Origin: DASSUW01 sp963792385
GTDB taxonomy: Bacteria > Actinomycetota > Thermoleophilia > Solirubrobacterales > Solirubrobacteraceae
NCBI GenBank assembly: GCA_963792385.1
Contig: CAWBVZ010000007.1
Location: 558,001 to 622,000, forward strand
Length of the DNA stretch: 64,000 nt
Direction: 5' to 3'
The notes below the pieces were generated by a model. It was not told where the DNA came from and searched no databases. It was given only the letters and a program-made list of their open reading frames with translations. Positions 9,027 through 18,015 of the stretch are shown in pieces. The number at the start of each line of letters is the position of its first letter. Positions within the stretch are counted from its first letter, which is position 1. The position numbers and the translations under genes are program-made.

Positions 9027-10055
9027 TCAGAACAACGTCGAGTCGGTCGCCGGAGGCTTGAGCCCCAGGTGCCGGAACGCGTGCACCGTCGCGCAGCGCC
9101 CGCGCGGCGTGCGCTGGATGAAGCCTCGCTGGAGCAGGTACGGCTCGTACACGTCCTCGATCGTGTCGGACTCCTCCTGGACCGCCACGGCGAGCGTCGA
9201 CAGGCCGACCGGGCCGCCCGAGAACTGGACACAGATGACGGAGAGGATGGCGCGGTCGAGCCGGTCCAGGCCCGCGGCGTCGACCTCGAGCAGATCGAGC
9301 GCGGCCCCCGCCACCGTGTCGTTGATCCCCCCGCCCCCGTGCACCTGCGCGAAGTCGCGCACGCGCCGCAGCAGGCGGTTGGCGACGCGCGGGGTGCCGC
9401 GGGCGCGCTCGGCGATCGCGCGCGCTCCGCCGGCGTCGATCTGCACGCCGAGCACGCGCGCCGAGCGCGTGACGATGCGGGCGAGGTCGGCGGCGTCGTA
9501 GTGGTCGAGCCGGTGCTGGATCCCGAACCGGTCGCGCAGCGGCGTGGTCAGCAGGCCCGCGCGGGTCGTCGCGCCGATCAGGGTGAACGCCGGCAGGTCG
9601 AGCGTCACCACGCGCGCGCCCGCTCCCGCGCCGACCGTGATCGGCAGCTGGCGATCCTCCATCGCGGGATAGAACGTCTCCTCGACCGCCTTCGGCAGGC
9701 GGTGGATCTCGTCGACGAAGAACACCGCCCGCGGCTCGAGCGCGGTCAGGAACGCCGCGATGTCGGCCTTGCGCTCGAGCGCCGGGCCGGAGGTCTGCAC
9801 GAACGGCACATCGAGCTGGGCGGCGACGATGTGGGCGAGCGAGGTCTTGCCGAGACCGGGCGGGCCGGCCAGCAGCACGTGGTCGAGTGCCTCGCCGCGC
9901 GCGGAGGCGGCGGCGAGCGATACGCCGAGCTGCTCCTTCACCGCGTCCTGGCCGACGAAGTCCTCAAGCGTGCGCGGGCGCAGGGAGGCGTCGGCGTCCT
10001 CCTCGGGCCGCTCGTGCGGGGTCTGGATGCGGTCGGCGCCGGGCGTGCGGATCAT
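9027..10055 (-). CDS. ruvB: Holliday junction branch migration ATPase RuvB
   Basis: 342-residue AAA+ motor of the RuvABC resolvasome. Walker A GPPGLGKTS is at residues 64-72, Walker B VFFVDEIHRL near 110-119, sensor 1 in IGATTRAG, and the C-terminal winged helix contains GPVGLSTLA and RGFIQRTPRGR. Its ATG overlaps the ruvA stop in an ATGA junction. Confidence 0.98.
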   Translation of the reverse strand: MIRTPGADRIQTPHERPEEDADASLRPRTLEDFVGQDAVKEQLGVSLAAASARGEALDHVLLAGPPGLGKTSLAHIVAAQLDVPFVQTSGPALERKADIAAFLTALEPRAVFFVDEIHRLPKAVEETFYPAMEDRQLPITVGAGAGARVVTLDLPAFTLIGATTRAGLLTTPLRDRFGIQHRLDHYDAADLARIVTRSARVLGVQIDAGGARAIAERARGTPRVANRLLRRVRDFAQVHGGGGINDTVAGAALDLLEVDAAGLDRLDRAILSVICVQFSGGPVGLSTLAVAVQEESDTIEDVYEPYLLQRGFIQRTPRGRCATVHAFRHLGLKPPATDSTLF

Positions 10056-10627
10056 CGCCGCGCACCCTTCAGGGCGTGGGCGATCAGGTCCTCGGGCGAG
10101 TCGCCGGGCGCGCCCTCGAGCAGCCGGTCGGCCTCCTGGTAGGAGAAGCCGAGGCCGATCAGCCCGTCGCGCGCGAGCATCCGCGGGTCGTCGCCGCGGG
10201 TGATGACGATCGGGTCGTCGGATACGGCGCCGACCTTCTCGCGCAGCTCGACGACGATCCGCTCGGCCGTGCGCTTGCCGATCCCCGGCGCGGCCTGCAG
10301 CCGCGCGGTGTCGCCGGCGGCGACGGCGCTGAGCAGGTCGCGCGGCGTGCCGCCGGAAAGCACCGCGAGCGCCATCTTCGGTCCGACCGACTGCACCCCG
10401 ATCAGCAGCAGGAAGAGGTCGCGCTCCTCCTCGGTGGCGAAGCCGTACAGCAGCATCGCGTCGTCACGCACGATCAGGTGCGTGTGGACCGTCGCGGCCG
10501 CCCCCACGCGGGGGATGTGGCGCAGCGTCTCGGCCGAGACGGACAGGCGGTAGCCGACGCCACCGCACGAGACGACGACGTGGTCGGCGCGGCGGACCGC
10601 GACCGTGCCCTCGAGCAGCGCGATCAT
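10052..10627 (-). CDS. ruvA: Holliday junction DNA-binding protein RuvA
   Basis: 191-residue tetrameric junction-binding subunit that loads RuvB. It starts MIALLEGTV, has helix-hairpin-helix segments (GVQSVGPKMAL and APGIGKRTAERI) and the C-terminal RuvB-binding domain (ALIGLGF-like DGLIGLGFSYQEAD). The ATG at 10627 overlaps the ruvC stop (ATGA) and the gene end overlaps the ruvB start by 4 nt, so ruvC, ruvA and ruvB are coupled. Confidence 0.97.
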   Translation of the reverse strand: MIALLEGTVAVRRADHVVVSCGGVGYRLSVSAETLRHIPRVGAAATVHTHLIVRDDAMLLYGFATEEERDLFLLLIGVQSVGPKMALAVLSGGTPRDLLSAVAAGDTARLQAAPGIGKRTAERIVVELREKVGAVSDDPIVITRGDDPRMLARDGLIGLGFSYQEADRLLEGAPGDSPEDLIAHALKGARR

Positions 10628-11121
10628 CCGGCCAGCGCCGCCGCGAGCGGCGCTCCGTTGGCGTGGCAGATCGCGACCGCGAGCGCATCGGCGGCGTGGT
10701 CGGGATGCGGCAGCTCGTCGAGCGCGAGCAGCGCCTGGACCATCCGCTGCACCTGGTCCTTGGCCGCCCGGCCGGAGCCACACACGGCGCCCTTGACCTG
10801 CTGCGGCGTGTAACTGGCGCACGGGACGGCGCGCTGGCCGGCGGCGAGCATCACCACGCCGCGCGCCTGGCCGACCGCGAACGCCGAGCGGGCGTTGGTG
10901 CCGAAGTACACGTCCTCCAGCGCCAGCGCGTCCGGCCGGTACTCGTCCAGCAACGCGCAGACGCGGTCGTAGATCACGGCGAGCCGCGCGCCGGCTTCAC
11001 GCCCGGCCGCCGTCTCGATCACGCCGCCGTCGAGCGCGACCATGCGCCCGCGCTGCTGCGCGACGACGCCGTAGCCGGTGTTGGCCACGCCTGGATCGAT
11101 GCCGAGGACGATCACGTACAC
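10624..11121 (-). CDS. ruvC: Crossover junction endodeoxyribonuclease RuvC
   Basis: 165-residue Holliday junction resolvase of the RNase H fold. The acidic residues sit in GIDPGVANTGYG, ALEDVYFG and HPDHAADALAVA. The start is a GTG; 11121 (VYVIVLGIDPG) and 11115 (VIVLGIDPG) are both possible and no good ribosome-binding site discriminates. First of the coupled ruvC-ruvA-ruvB trio. Confidence 0.95.
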   Translation of the reverse strand: MYVIVLGIDPGVANTGYGVVAQQRGRMVALDGGVIETAAGREAGARLAVIYDRVCALLDEYRPDALALEDVYFGTNARSAFAVGQARGVVMLAAGQRAVPCASYTPQQVKGAVCGSGRAAKDQVQRMVQALLALDELPHPDHAADALAVAICHANGAPLAAALAG

Positions 11122-11153
11122 CGCCGTGATTCTGCGCGGCGGGCCGGACGCCT

Positions 11154-11564
11154 TCACCCCGTGGGCATGGACGACCCGGCGAAACCGAAGAACCAGACCG
11201 CGAACGCGAGCCCCGCGAGGGCGACCGAGATGATCATCACGCGGTCGAGCACGCCGTTGCGGCGGTCGACCGCACGCTCGCCGCGCATCGAGCGCGTCCA
11301 GCCCGGCTGGTAGCGATCGGTCTCGGCGCCGGTCACGCGGATGTGCACGCGGTTGAGCCACCCGAGCGCCTTGCCGACAAGCGCCATCCCGATCGGCAAA
11401 CCGATCAACACGAGCAGATACGGGCCCATGCTGGGCTTCGGCGTGTCCGCAAGCTTTGACGCGGCGTAGATCAGCAGGAACGGGACGCCCAGCCACATGA
11501 AGACGCTGCCGATCGCCATCAGGACGACGAGCGCCACGGCCGCCGGCGACCACGCAGACCGCAC
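11154..11564 (-). CDS. Hypothetical membrane protein between yebC and ruvC
   Basis: 136 residues with membrane helices at about 8-35, 46-68 and 108-130 and a basic loop (DRYQPGWTRSMRGERAVDRR) between the last two. No family recognised. It lies 13 bp downstream of yebC and 33 bp upstream of ruvC on the same strand, so it is probably co-transcribed with them. Confidence 0.7.
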   Translation of the reverse strand: MRSAWSPAAVALVVLMAIGSVFMWLGVPFLLIYAASKLADTPKPSMGPYLLVLIGLPIGMALVGKALGWLNRVHIRVTGAETDRYQPGWTRSMRGERAVDRRNGVLDRVMIISVALAGLAFAVWFFGFAGSSMPTG

Positions 11565-11577
11565 GCCGCGGCCCCGC

Positions 11578-12327
11578 TCAGCCCGCGACGCGCTCGAGGA
11601 TCTCGGCGTCGACGTCGAAGTTCGCGTGCACCGCGTCGACGTCGTCCTGGTCCTCGAGGGCGTCGATCAGCCGCAGGACCTTGACGGCGCCGGCCTCGTC
11701 GAGCGGCACGAGCGTCTTCGGCCGCTGGCCGACCTCGGCCTCCTCGACCTCGACCCCGGCGTCGGCCAGCGCGGCGCGTACGGCGGCGAGATCGGCCGGC
11801 TCGCACAGCACCTCGTAGACGTCGGCGTCCATCTGGATGTCCTCGGCGCCGGCGTCGATCGCGACCATCAGGTCGTTCTCCGTATAGCGCTCGCCGTCCA
11901 CGACGACGACGCCCTTCTTGTCGAACAGGTAGGCGACGGAGCCGGGCTCGCCGAGATTGCCGCCGTTGCGGTCGAAGATGTGGCGCATCTCCGCGCCGGT
12001 GCGGTTGCGGTTGTCGGTCATCGCCTCGACCAGCACCGCCACGCCGCCGGGGCCGTAGCCCTCGTACATGACCGCCTCGAGCGCGTCCGCGTCGGCGCCC
12101 TCGCCGGTGCCCTTGGCGATCGCGCGCTCGATGTTGTCCTTCGGCATCGAGGCGTCCTTGGCCTTCTGCACGGCGATCGCGAGCGACGGATTGCCGTCCA
12201 CGTCGCCGCCGCCCTCCTTCGCCGCCACCGTGATCGCGCGCGCGAGCTTGGTGAACAGCTTTCCGCGCCGGGAGTCCACGATCGCCTTCTTGTGCTTGAT
12301 CCCCGCCCATTTGGAGTGTCCGGCCAT
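11578..12327 (-). CDS. yebC: YebC/PmpR-family regulatory protein
   Basis: 249-residue cytoplasmic protein starting MAGHSKWAGIKHKK, with the family motifs AKEGGGDVDGNP, MPKDNIERAIAKG, YEGYGPGGVA and TDNRNRT. Members were described as transcriptional regulators and more recently as ribosome-associated factors that relieve stalling at proline-rich stretches. The position directly before ruvC is the classic conserved order. The C-terminal acidic domain is complete. Confidence 0.96.
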   Translation of the reverse strand: MAGHSKWAGIKHKKAIVDSRRGKLFTKLARAITVAAKEGGGDVDGNPSLAIAVQKAKDASMPKDNIERAIAKGTGEGADADALEAVMYEGYGPGGVAVLVEAMTDNRNRTGAEMRHIFDRNGGNLGEPGSVAYLFDKKGVVVVDGERYTENDLMVAIDAGAEDIQMDADVYEVLCEPADLAAVRAALADAGVEVEEAEVGQRPKTLVPLDEAGAVKVLRLIDALEDQDDVDAVHANFDVDAEILERVAG

Positions 12328-12369
12328 GGCGTCCGAGTTTAGGCGTTCTTCCGGAGGGCCACGCAGGCA

Positions 12370-12498
12370 CGAACTTCGGCATTAAGGGAGTCGGTCCGGA
12401 AGGGTGTGGTCACTTGACCGCACATATTCATGTCAAGTGACCACACCCCTCGCCGCGGCCGACTCCGCGCCGCCCTACCCAGCCGCAGTTGACGTTCG
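12370..12498. repeat. Nested palindromic intergenic repeat, copy 1
   Basis: Between yebC and the nucleotidyltransferase gene. The core is a perfect 17-bp inverted repeat, 12402-12418 with 12432-12448, around a 13-base A/T-richer loop. Around it, 12387-12394 pairs with 12459-12466 (GGAGTCGG/CCGACTCC), and CGAAC at 12370-12374 can pair with GTTCG at 12494-12498. The left flank (CGGCATTAAGGGAG) and right flank (ACCCAGCCGCAGTTGACGTT) recur in copy 2 at 25525-25591. The right end supplies the last codons of the nucleotidyltransferase. It could form a strong hairpin and end minus-strand transcription, but lacks a T-tract. Confidence 0.75.
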
Positions 12499-13185
12499 CG
12501 CGAGCCATGGCGGCGCGCCGGAGTCGCACAGCTCCTCCAGGGCGACCGCATCCTTCGCCGTGTCCAGGCAGCGCCAGAACCCCGTGTGGCGGTAGGCCGC
12601 CAGCGCGCCGTCGGCCGCCAACCGCTCCATCGGCTCGCGCTCGAGCACGGAATCAGCGGTCACGTACGGCAGCGCGCCCGGGTCGAGCATCAGGAAGCCG
12701 CCGTTGACCCACTGGTCGGCGACGGGCTTCTCGCGGAAGCCCGTCACGCGCGCGTCGCCGTCGAGCATGGCGACGCCGAACGGCAGTTCCGGGCGCACGA
12801 CGGTCATCGTCGCCAGCGCGCCCGTAGTCTCGTGGCGGGCGCGCAGCGCGCCGAGGTCGATGTCGGCCACGCCGTCGGCGTAGGTCAGGCAGAACGGCTC
12901 CCGCAGGCGCTCGCGCACGCGGTGCACGCGCCCGCCGGTCGGCGTGTCGAGCCCGGTGTCGACGCACTCCACCTCGACACCCTCGGGCCACGGCGCGGAA
13001 AGGGCCCAGTCGGCCACCGCCTCGCCCTGGTAGCCGGTCAGCAGCAGGAAGCGCCGGAATCCCTGCGCCGCGTAGATCGACACGACGTGCCACACGATCG
13101 GCTGCCCGCCGATCTCGATCAGCGGCTTCGGCCGCTCGCCGTTGAGGCGCGTGCCGCGCCCGCCGCAGAGGATGAGGACGTCCAC
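12475..13185 (-). CDS. Sugar-nucleotide nucleotidyltransferase (RfbA/RfbF-type)
   Basis: 236-residue Rossmann-like transferase with the signature LILCGGRGTRL then ERPKPLIEIGG, and later TYADGVADID and VNGGFLML. It closely resembles glucose-1-phosphate cytidylyltransferase and mannose-1-phosphate guanylyltransferase-like proteins; the exact NTP and sugar cannot be read from the sequence. GTG at 13185 is chosen because GAGGA lies about 8 nt upstream and the ATG at 13206 would overlap the divergent methyltransferase start. The C-terminus (TSTAAG) is encoded by the palindromic repeat. Neighbouring phosphomannomutase and methyltransferase suggest surface-glycan precursor synthesis. Confidence 0.85.
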   Translation of the reverse strand: MDVLILCGGRGTRLNGERPKPLIEIGGQPIVWHVVSIYAAQGFRRFLLLTGYQGEAVADWALSAPWPEGVEVECVDTGLDTPTGGRVHRVRERLREPFCLTYADGVADIDLGALRARHETTGALATMTVVRPELPFGVAMLDGDARVTGFREKPVADQWVNGGFLMLDPGALPYVTADSVLEREPMERLAADGALAAYRHTGFWRCLDTAKDAVALEELCDSGAPPWLARTSTAAG

Positions 13186-13204
13186 GGCCGTATCCTCGCG
13201 CGCC

Positions 13205-13879
13205 ATGCCTGACCAGCGCGCACTGGCCTACGAGACACCGCGGCCCGAGATCGCCCGCCGCGTGCCGGTGAGCGCGCGGCGAGTGCTCGACCTCGGCTGC
13301 GCGGCCGGCGGCCTGGCCACCCTGCTGAAGGCGCGTGGGCCGGTCGAGGTGGTGGGCGTGGAGCTCGACGAGAGCTACGCGACGGCCGCCGCCAAGCGCT
13401 GCGACCGCGTCGTGCACGCGGACGCCGAGGAACTCGCCGGCCGTGCCGGCCTCGAGGCCGAGCTCGGGCGCTTCGACTGCATCGTCGCCGCCGACGTGCT
13501 CGAGCACCTGGTGGACCCGTGGACCGCCCTGCGCGCGTACGCGCGCCTACTGGAACCGGGCGGCACCGCGGTGGTGTCGCTCCCGAACGTTGCGCACTGG
13601 AGCACGTACGTGCACCTCGCGCGCGGGAGCTGGCCGCGGCAGCCGGAGGGCATCCACGACGCCACGCACCTGCGCTGGTTCACGCTGCGCGACGCGCGCG
13701 AGCTGCTCGCGCAGGCCGGGCTCGAGACCGTCGCGGTCGAACGGCGCTCGCGGCTGATCTGGCGCGGCTCGCGGCTCGACGACCTGCTCGGCCCGGCCGC
13801 GGTGCGCGTGCCCGGCCTGCGGACGCTCGTCACGTTCCAGCTCGTGCTTGCGGCGTATCCTGCGCGCCCATGCCCGTGA
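13205..13879 (+). CDS. Class I SAM-dependent methyltransferase
   Basis: 224 residues. Motif I VLDLGCAAGGLATLL lies near residues 28-42, the acidic ribose-binding position follows in VVGVELDES, and FDCIVAADVLEHLVDP is the post-I/motif II region; the C-terminal part (WFTLRDARELLAQAGL) is typical of the UbiE/Methyltransf_11-type group. Start ATG 13205 has no Shine-Dalgarno and may be leaderless. The stop overlaps the phosphomannomutase start by 10 nt, so the methyltransferase, phosphomannomutase, hydrolase and antiporter genes form one plus-strand unit. Substrate unknown; glycan or lipid is plausible from context. Confidence 0.85.
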   Translation: MPDQRALAYETPRPEIARRVPVSARRVLDLGCAAGGLATLLKARGPVEVVGVELDESYATAAAKRCDRVVHADAEELAGRAGLEAELGRFDCIVAADVLEHLVDPWTALRAYARLLEPGGTAVVSLPNVAHWSTYVHLARGSWPRQPEGIHDATHLRWFTLRDARELLAQAGLETVAVERRSRLIWRGSRLDDLLGPAAVRVPGLRTLVTFQLVLAAYPARPCP

Positions 13880-15249
13880 CCGCCCCGGCGGAGATCTTCA
13901 AGGCCTATGACGTTCGCGGCCTCTACGGCGAGCAGATCGACGGCGACGTCGCCGAGGCCGTCGGCCGCGCGTTCACGCGTGTGCTCTCCGGCCTCGCCGG
14001 CAAGCCGGCGTCCGAGCTGCGCATCGGCCTCGGGCGCGACATGCGGCTGACCGCCCCCGAGCTGGCCGCCCGCTACCGCGAAGGGATGGTCGCCGAGGGC
14101 GCGCACGTGATCGACGCCGGGATGGTCGGGAGCGAGATGCTCTACTGGCTCGTCGGCTCGCGTGAGCTCGACGGCGGCCTGATGTGCACCGCGTCGCACA
14201 ACCCGAAGGCCTACACGGGCGCGAAGCTGGTCGAGCGCGGCGCCGTGGCACTGTCGGGCGACGCCGGGATCGACGATGTGCGCCGCACGATCGAGGCCGG
14301 CCTCGGGGATAAGCCCCACCCACCCCGCGGCTCGTCCGAGGAGGTCGACATATATGAGGACTTCCAGCGCGACGCGCTGAAGTTCATCGACCCGGCGGTC
14401 GTCAGGCCGTTGAAGGTCGTGGTCGACGGCGGCAACGGCATGGCCGGGCCGATGGTCGGTCCGCTGCTCGAGCAGCTCGGCCTCGACCTCGTGACGACCT
14501 ACTGGGCGCCGGACGGCGAGTTCCCCGACCACGAGCCCAACCCGCTGCTCGAGGAGAACCGCCGCTTCATCGTCGACAAGGTGCGCGCCGAGGGAGCCGA
14601 CCTCGGGATCGCGTGGGACGGCGACGCCGACCGCTGCTTCTTCATCGACGACACCGGCCGCTTCGTCGACGGTGACTTCATGACCGCGCTGCTCGCCGAG
14701 TCCGTCATCTCCAAGCACCCGGGCGCGGACATCCTCTACGACGTGCGCGCCTCGCGGGCGGTGCCCGAGCTGGTCGAGCGGCTCGGCGGAACCGCGCACA
14801 TGAACCGCGTCGGGCACGCGTTCTTCAAGCGGCGCATGCGCGACGAGGGCGGCGACTTCGGCGGCGAGGTCTCCGGGCACTACTACTTCAAGGACTTCTA
14901 CAACGCGGATTCCGGCACGATCCCGGCACTGCTGCTGCTGGAGCTACTGTCGCAGCGTGGGTCGAAGCTTTCCGAGCTGCTGGAGCCGTTGCGGTCCAAC
15001 TTCTTCATCTCCGGCGAGATCAACTCCGAGGTCGCCGACACCGACGCCAAGATGGACGAGATCGAGCGCCGCTATGGCGACGGGCGCATCTCCAAGCTCG
15101 ACGGCATCTCGGTCGACTACGACGACTGGCACTTCAACGTGCGCCCGTCGAACACCGAGCCACTCCTGCGCCTGAACGTCGAGAGCGTGCTCTCGCAGCA
15201 GGACATGGAGCGCCGCCGGGACGAGGTGCTCGACCTCATCCGGTCATGA
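13870..15249 (+). CDS. manB: Phosphomannomutase/phosphoglucomutase
   Basis: 459-residue alpha-D-phosphohexomutase that interconverts mannose (or glucose) 6- and 1-phosphate. The phosphoserine loop is CTASHNPKAYTG (Ser 109), the Mg-binding loop DGDADRCF is near residue 251, the sugar-binding GGEVSGHYYFKD loop is near 334 and the phosphate-binding RPSNTEP loop near the C-terminus. All four domains are complete. It would feed mannose-1-phosphate to the nucleotidyltransferase encoded just upstream on the other strand. Confidence 0.93.
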   Translation: MPVTAPAEIFKAYDVRGLYGEQIDGDVAEAVGRAFTRVLSGLAGKPASELRIGLGRDMRLTAPELAARYREGMVAEGAHVIDAGMVGSEMLYWLVGSRELDGGLMCTASHNPKAYTGAKLVERGAVALSGDAGIDDVRRTIEAGLGDKPHPPRGSSEEVDIYEDFQRDALKFIDPAVVRPLKVVVDGGNGMAGPMVGPLLEQLGLDLVTTYWAPDGEFPDHEPNPLLEENRRFIVDKVRAEGADLGIAWDGDADRCFFIDDTGRFVDGDFMTALLAESVISKHPGADILYDVRASRAVPELVERLGGTAHMNRVGHAFFKRRMRDEGGDFGGEVSGHYYFKDFYNADSGTIPALLLLELLSQRGSKLSELLEPLRSNFFISGEINSEVADTDAKMDEIERRYGDGRISKLDGISVDYDDWHFNVRPSNTEPLLRLNVESVLSQQDMERRRDEVLDLIRS

Positions 15250-16223
15250 CGGGCATCCACTGCCTGCCGATCCCCACGCCGTTCGCCGTGGGGCGCGTCA
15301 ACTGCTACCTGATCGAAGACGACCCGCTGACGCTGGTCGACACCGGGCCGAACTCGGGCAAGGCGCTCGACCAGCTCGAGCGCGCGCTGCGCGAGCACGG
15401 GCGCCGGATCGAGGACCTCGAGCGGATCGTCATCACCCACCAGCACCTCGACCACCTCGGCCTGGTCGGGATCCTCGCCGACCGCTCGCGCGCCGAGGTC
15501 GTCACGCTCGACGTCCTCGCCCCGGTGGTGGAGGAGTTCGGGGCACACGCCGAGCGCGACGACGAGCTGGCGGAGGCACTGATGCTCCGGCACGGCATCC
15601 CGCGCGACGTCGTGACCGCGCTGCGGTCGGTGTCGCGGTCGTTCCGCGCGTGGGGCGGCAGTGCCCCGGTTGACCGGCGGCTGGCCGACGGCGAGGAGCT
15701 GCCGTTCGCGGGCCGCACGCTGCAGGCGCTGCACCGACCGGGCCACTCGCCGTCGGACACGCTGTTCTGGAACGCGGAGACCGGCGTGCTGATCGGCGGC
15801 GACCACCTGATCGGCCACATCTCCTCCAACCCGCTGATCTCGCGACCGCTCGGCGGCCGCTCCGGCGAGCCCGGCGACGGCCGCCCGCGCGCGCTGATGA
15901 TGTACCTGCGGTCGCTCGCCGAGACGCGCGAGATGCCGGTGAAGGTCGTGCTCCCCGGCCACGGCGAGCCGGTGACCGACCACGTGAAGCTGATCGACGA
16001 GCGCTTCGCAATGCACGAACGGCGCGCCGCGAAGATCGGCGGGCTGATCGCCGAGGGCCCGATGACCGCGTACGAGATCGCGCAGTCGCTGTGGGGCAAC
16101 GTGGCGGTGACACAGGCGTACCTGACGCTGTCGGAGGTGCTCGGCCACGTCGACCTGCTGCTCGATCGCGCGGAGATCCGCGAGAGCGAGGTCGGCGGTG
16201 TGATCCGCTACAAGGCGAGCTGA
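15246..16223 (+). CDS. Metallo-beta-lactamase-fold hydrolase
   Basis: 325 residues. Zinc-binding motif THQHLDHLG is present with the later ligands in HRPGHSPSD, GGDHLIGH and PGHGEP, so the dinuclear site looks intact. The C-terminal about 80 residues (YEIAQSLWGN..) form the winged-helix-like tail seen in LACTB2-type and glyoxalase-II-like MBL proteins. The start overlaps the manB stop (ATGA) and its TGA shares one base with the antiporter ATG. Substrate unknown; a thioester or RNA substrate are both possible for this subgroup. Confidence 0.85.
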   Translation: MTGIHCLPIPTPFAVGRVNCYLIEDDPLTLVDTGPNSGKALDQLERALREHGRRIEDLERIVITHQHLDHLGLVGILADRSRAEVVTLDVLAPVVEEFGAHAERDDELAEALMLRHGIPRDVVTALRSVSRSFRAWGGSAPVDRRLADGEELPFAGRTLQALHRPGHSPSDTLFWNAETGVLIGGDHLIGHISSNPLISRPLGGRSGEPGDGRPRALMMYLRSLAETREMPVKVVLPGHGEPVTDHVKLIDERFAMHERRAAKIGGLIAEGPMTAYEIAQSLWGNVAVTQAYLTLSEVLGHVDLLLDRAEIRESEVGGVIRYKAS

Positions 16224-17803
16224 TGGACGAGATTCAGGTCGTCCTCGTCTCGCTGTTGCTGTCGGTGGTCATCCTCGGCACGGTCGCGCGCCTGATCCGC
16301 GTCCCGTATCCGATCGTGCTCGTGATCGGAGGGCTGGGCCTGGGCCTCGTCCTCGGCCCGGACGACACGGTCACGCTCGACCCGGACCTCGTCCTGGTGA
16401 TCTTCCTGCCGCCGCTGCTGTACTCGGCGGCGTTCTTCGCGAACCTCCACGACATCCGGCGCGGGATCCGCGTGGTGTCGGTGTTGGCGATCGGGCTGGT
16501 GCTGGTCACGATGTGCACGGTCGCGGTGGTCGCCCACACAGTGGTCGACGGCATGTCGTGGCCGGTCGCCTTCGTGCTCGGCGCGATCGTCTCGCCCACC
16601 GACGCGCTCGCGCCGACCCAGATCCTGCGCCGCCTGGGGGTCCCGCGCCAGATGGTGTCGATCGTCGAGGGCGAGAGCCTGCTCAACGACGGCACCGCGC
16701 TCGTCGCCTACAACTCGGCGGTCAAGGCCGTCGCCGTGGGCTTCGTGTTCTGGGACGCCGCGGGCGACTTTGTGGTGAGCGCCGCCGGCGGCATCGCGAT
16801 CGGGCTCGTGGCCGGCAAGGTGCTGGTGGAGATCCGCCGCCGCATCAACGACATCCCGACGGAGGTCACGATCTCGCTCCTCAGCGGCTACGCGGGCTAC
16901 CTGCCGGCCGAGGAGCTGGGGGTGTCGGGCGTGCTCGCGGCGGTGACGACCGGCATCCTGCTCGGCTGGAAGGCGCCGGAGATCTCGACCGCGTCGATGC
17001 GGCTGCAGGGTTACGCGGTGTGGGAGACCCTGATGTTCATCCTCAACGCGCTCCTGTTCGTGCTGATCGGACTGCAGCTCCCGACGATCCTCGACGGCCT
17101 CGACGACGAGCAGACGTTGACGCTTGTCGGCTGGGGGGCAGCGGTCAGCGCGACGGTGATCCTGACCCGACTGGTCTTCAACGAGCTGTTCACGCGTTTC
17201 ATCCGCGCGGTCGACCGGCGGCCGATCCAGCAGGAGCGCCGGGCGTCGTGGCGGATGCGCCTCATCGGCGCCTGGTGCGGGATGCGTGGAGCGGTGTCGC
17301 TGGCCGCGGCGCTTGCGCTGGCCGAGGACTTCCCCCAACGCGAAATCGTGCTGTTCCTGACGTTTGCGGTGATCTTCGCGACGCTCGTGCTCCAGGGCCT
17401 GACGCTCCCGGCGCTGATCAAGTGGCTCGGCGTCGAGGCGGACGGCGCCGACGAGCGCGAGGAGCTGATCGGCCGCCGCGCCGCGGCCGACGCCGCGCTG
17501 GCGCAGCTCGACGAGCTCGGCGAGGCGGAGTGGACCCGCGACGACACCACGCTGCGGATGCGGCAGATGTACGAGTATCGATCACGCCGGTTCGCGATCC
17601 GCGCCGGCGAGCTCGACGACTACGGCGACGGCCTGGAGGCGGTTGAGATCCGCTCGCGCCGGTACCAGAAGATGGTCCGGTTGGTGCTGACCGCGCAGCG
17701 CGAGGAGCTCGTGCGACTGCGCAACTCTGGCGAGATCTCCAACGAGGTCATGCACCGGCTCGAACGCGAGCTGGATCTCGAGGACGAGCGCCTGGAGATC
17801 TAG
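16223..17803 (+). CDS. Na+/H+ antiporter of the CPA1 (NhaP/NHE) family
   Basis: 526 residues with about 12 membrane helices up to roughly residue 405, followed by a hydrophilic helical cytoplasmic domain. The family motifs are PPLLYSAAFFANLHDIRR, GAIVSPTDALAPTQILR (ion-binding Asp), EGESLLNDGTALV and GMRGAVSLAAALAL. It exchanges cytoplasmic Na+ (or K+) for protons for pH and salt homeostasis. Start at ATG 16223 follows the hydrolase stop as TGATG. It ends tail to tail with the CPCC gene with a 4-nt overlap. Confidence 0.93.
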   Translation: MDEIQVVLVSLLLSVVILGTVARLIRVPYPIVLVIGGLGLGLVLGPDDTVTLDPDLVLVIFLPPLLYSAAFFANLHDIRRGIRVVSVLAIGLVLVTMCTVAVVAHTVVDGMSWPVAFVLGAIVSPTDALAPTQILRRLGVPRQMVSIVEGESLLNDGTALVAYNSAVKAVAVGFVFWDAAGDFVVSAAGGIAIGLVAGKVLVEIRRRINDIPTEVTISLLSGYAGYLPAEELGVSGVLAAVTTGILLGWKAPEISTASMRLQGYAVWETLMFILNALLFVLIGLQLPTILDGLDDEQTLTLVGWGAAVSATVILTRLVFNELFTRFIRAVDRRPIQQERRASWRMRLIGAWCGMRGAVSLAAALALAEDFPQREIVLFLTFAVIFATLVLQGLTLPALIKWLGVEADGADEREELIGRRAAADAALAQLDELGEAEWTRDDTTLRMRQMYEYRSRRFAIRAGELDDYGDGLEAVEIRSRRYQKMVRLVLTAQREELVRLRNSGEISNEVMHRLERELDLEDERLEI

Positions 17804-18015
17804 CGCTCGCTGACGCCGTACCGCTGGAAGTTCTCGCGGGCCTGGTTGAGGCTGACGGTGTTCGCGCCTCCCTCGTAATCGGGGTCGCGGAACTGGACGC
17901 CGTCGTCCTCCCAGTTGCAGACCCTGCAGATGTCGTAGGTGTCGGGCGGCGGCTCGAGCAAGGTGAGAGAGCCGCAACACGGGCACGCGAACCGGCGGCC
18001 GGCCGACAAGCTCAT
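17800..18015 (-). CDS. CPCC family cysteine-rich small protein
   Basis: 71 residues. A CPCC motif (RFACPCCG) is followed by YDICRVCNWEDDGVQ and a PDYEGGANTVSLNQARENF tail, the pattern of the widespread CPCC (cysteine-rich) domain presumed to bind zinc. Its ATG overlaps the stop of the RpiB-like gene (ATGA), making it the last member of the six-gene minus-strand chain. Biological role unknown. Confidence 0.85.
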   Translation of the reverse strand: MSLSAGRRFACPCCGSLTLLEPPPDTYDICRVCNWEDDGVQFRDPDYEGGANTVSLNQARENFQRYGVSER

